This document shows positions 13,218 to 14,514 of a stretch of 14,514 nt of DNA, piece by piece. Source of the stretch: Aeromicrobium sp. GTDB taxonomy: Bacteria; Actinomycetota; Actinomycetes; Propionibacteriales; Nocardioidaceae. The first letter of the stretch is position 1, and each line of letters opens with the position of its first letter. The position numbers and the translations under genes were made by a program. Below the pieces are notes generated by a model. It was given only the letters and a program-made list of their open reading frames with translations. It made no database searches and was not told the DNA's origin. The DNA is taken from contig JALRKU010000269.1 of the NCBI GenBank assembly GCA_023254755.1, positions 1 through 14,514 on the forward strand. Reading direction: 5' to 3'.

Positions 13218-13676
13218 TCAGTTCAACGTCGCGTTGTACCGCCCCAGGGCGGCGACGAAGTCCTCGAGGTCGGCGTCGGACCACGACGCGAGCCGCTCCT
13301 GCAGGAACTCGCGGCGCTGGTGCGACACCTCCGTCAGGCGCCGGCGACCGTCGGCGCTGGCCGACAGCAACGTCGCGCGGCCGTCGCCCGGGTCGGGCGT
13401 GCTCTCGACCAGACCGATCTCGACCAGGTGCTGGATCTGACGGCTCACCGCCGCCTTGTCGACCCCCAGCGCGACGCACAGGTCCGCAGCGCGGAGCGGG
13501 CCCTGCTCCGTGACCTGCGCCAGCACGACGTAGGCGCCCGGCTGCAGGTCCGGATGCATGAGGCGAGCCCGCTCGGCGACCACCCGCCGCGCGCGCCGCA
13601 TGAGCGCTCCCACCTCGTCCTCGAGCCGCAGCAGGCTGCGATCGCGACCGATCGCGGCGGGCGCGTCGGGGATCAT
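13218..13676 (-). CDS. MarR family transcriptional regulator
   Basis: This 152-residue winged-helix regulator has the MarR layout. An N-terminal helix with dimerisation residues (about 15-40) leads to the HTH around LRAADLCVALGVDKAAVSRQ, in which the recognition helix is DKAAVSRQIQHLVEIGLV. The wing follows at STPDPGDGRATLLSASADG (the D-x-R-A motif typical of MarR wings), and C-terminal helices close the dimer. It probably binds a palindrome as a dimer and is released by a small hydrophobic ligand. The ATG at 13676 overlaps the stop of the MFS gene (ATGA), so regulator and exporter are one operon and the regulator most likely controls it. The operon's own promoter lies beyond the window. Control of the downstream liv operon is possible but unproven. 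Confidence 0.9.
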   Translation of the reverse strand: MIPDAPAAIGRDRSLLRLEDEVGALMRRARRVVAERARLMHPDLQPGAYVVLAQVTEQGPLRAADLCVALGVDKAAVSRQIQHLVEIGLVESTPDPGDGRATLLSASADGRRRLTEVSHQRREFLQERLASWSDADLEDFVAALGRYNATLN

Positions 13677-14514
13677 CGCGCCGCGACCTCGACCTCGGCC
13701 TGCTCGACGTGCTGGTGCGTGGTGCGCAGCGGGACCTCCTTGATGAAGCAGATGCACGCCAACGCGGCGAGCGCGAACGGCATCGCGACCAGGAAGATGT
13801 GGCCGAAGGCCTCGCCGAACGAGTCCTGGTAGAGCACGCGGAAGGCGCCGGGCAGCTGATCCAGGTCGGGGATGCTGCCGGTGCTGTGCTGCACCGACTC
13901 CAGCTGGGCGGCGTCGAGCCTGCCGTCCGCGACCAGCTCGCGGGTGCCGCTGGCGACGTTCGAGCGCACCTGGTGGCTCAGGATCGTCCCGAGCACCGCG
14001 ACACCGACCGAGCCACCGAGGGAGCGGAAGAACGCCACGACCGAGCTGGCGGCACCGAGGTCCTCCATCGCGGTGTTGTTCTGCACCGCCAGCACGAGGT
14101 TCTGCATCGTGGCGCCGAGACCGAGGCCCACGACCAGCATGAAGCCGCCGACGATCCACAGCGGCGTGTGCGCGTCGATCGTGCCGAGCAGGCCGAACCC
14201 GATGACCACCAGGACCATGCCGCCGACCAGCCAGCGCTTCCAGATGCCGGTGCGGGTGATGACCTTGCCGCTGACCAGGCTCGACACCATCAGGCCGCCG
14301 ACCATGGCGATCGACATCAGACCCGCCTCGGTCGGCGTCATGCCTCGCGAGTACTGGAAGTACTGGCTCAGGTAGACGGTGGCGCCGAACATCGCGACGC
14401 CGATCATGATCGACGCGACCGTCGCGAGGCTCGTGGTGCGGTCACGGAAGAGCCGCAGCGGGATGATGACGCCGTCGGCAGCCGTGAGCGCATTGACCGT
14501 CAGCAGGCCGAGCG
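13673..14514 (-). CDS. MFS drug exporter, DHA2 (EmrB/QacA) type, C-terminal part
   Basis: An open frame of 279 codons runs from the right window edge to the stop at 13673; the N-terminus is outside the window. Seven or so hydrophobic segments remain, including the region VAMFGATVYLSQYFQYSRGMTPTEAGL, which is typical of the middle of 14-helix DHA2 drug/proton antiporters. Next come GLGLGATMQNLVLAVQNNTAMEDLGAASS and FFRSLGGSVGVAVLGTIL, matching the conserved second-half motifs. A long loop (about 175 to 220 of the visible part) precedes the last helix, and the tail is acidic (HVEQAEVEVAAR). The substrate is unknown; such exporters handle lipophilic drugs, biocides or lipids. It is the upstream gene of a coupled operon with marR. 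Confidence 0.88.
   Translation of the reverse strand, partial: LGLLTVNALTAADGVIIPLRLFRDRTTSLATVASIMIGVAMFGATVYLSQYFQYSRGMTPTEAGLMSIAMVGGLMVSSLVSGKVITRTGIWKRWLVGGMVLVVIGFGLLGTIDAHTPLWIVGGFMLVVGLGLGATMQNLVLAVQNNTAMEDLGAASSVVAFFRSLGGSVGVAVLGTILSHQVRSNVASGTRELVADGRLDAAQLESVQHSTGSIPDLDQLPGAFRVLYQDSFGEAFGHIFLVAMPFALAALACICFIKEVPLRTTHQHVEQAEVEVAAR

Noticed and set aside
1..14514. tRNA, rRNA, riboswitch or CRISPR elements
   Set aside because: No cloverleaf, conserved RNA core, or regularly spaced direct repeats were seen on either strand by eye.

Overview
The window is GC-rich DNA from an actinobacterium. The third-position G/C bias, the DUF222/13E12-type HNH endonuclease with a mycobacterial-style SOS box, several promoters that sit directly on start codons, and the Liv cluster with a built-in acyl-CoA synthetase all fit. 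I would guess Nocardioidaceae (Nocardioides/Aeromicrobium-like), but that is inference. There are no RNA genes, CRISPR arrays, insertion sequences or phage genes.

Left third (1-3950). After the tail of an unknown plus-strand gene and a perfect 9-bp hairpin come a SHOCT-domain membrane protein (minus), a divergent small four-helix membrane protein (plus), a convergent two-lobed VOC/glyoxalase-like protein (minus), and a DUF222-HNH endonuclease (plus). The endonuclease has a sigma70-like promoter (TTGATA-17-TATAGT) and a perfect LexA-type box lying over its start codon. A membrane-anchored NERD-domain protein (minus) converges on it.

Middle (3994-6209). A VanX-type D-Ala-D-Ala dipeptidase (minus) is divergent from a two-gene operon of an alpha/beta hydrolase and a PaiB-like FMN-binding protein.

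Right half (6213-14514, all minus strand). Reading right to left: the C-terminal part of a DHA2-type MFS exporter, translationally coupled to a MarR regulator; a 303-bp intergenic region with several inverted repeats; then a six-gene operon livF-livG-acyl-CoA synthetase-livH-livM-livK. The first four junctions of this operon are 4-bp stop/start overlaps (GTGA or ATGA). The last gene, the substrate-binding lipoprotein, has its own strong ribosome binding site after a 16-bp gap. The operon encodes a complete branched-chain-amino-acid-type (HAAT) ABC importer plus an enzyme that could trap an imported carboxylic acid as its CoA thioester. The true substrate is therefore more likely a fatty or other hydrophobic carboxylate than leucine (inference).

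I see no wholly new multi-gene system. The most notable points are the SOS-box/leaderless architecture of the HNH gene, the importer-ligase operon, and the operator-like repeats in front of it.
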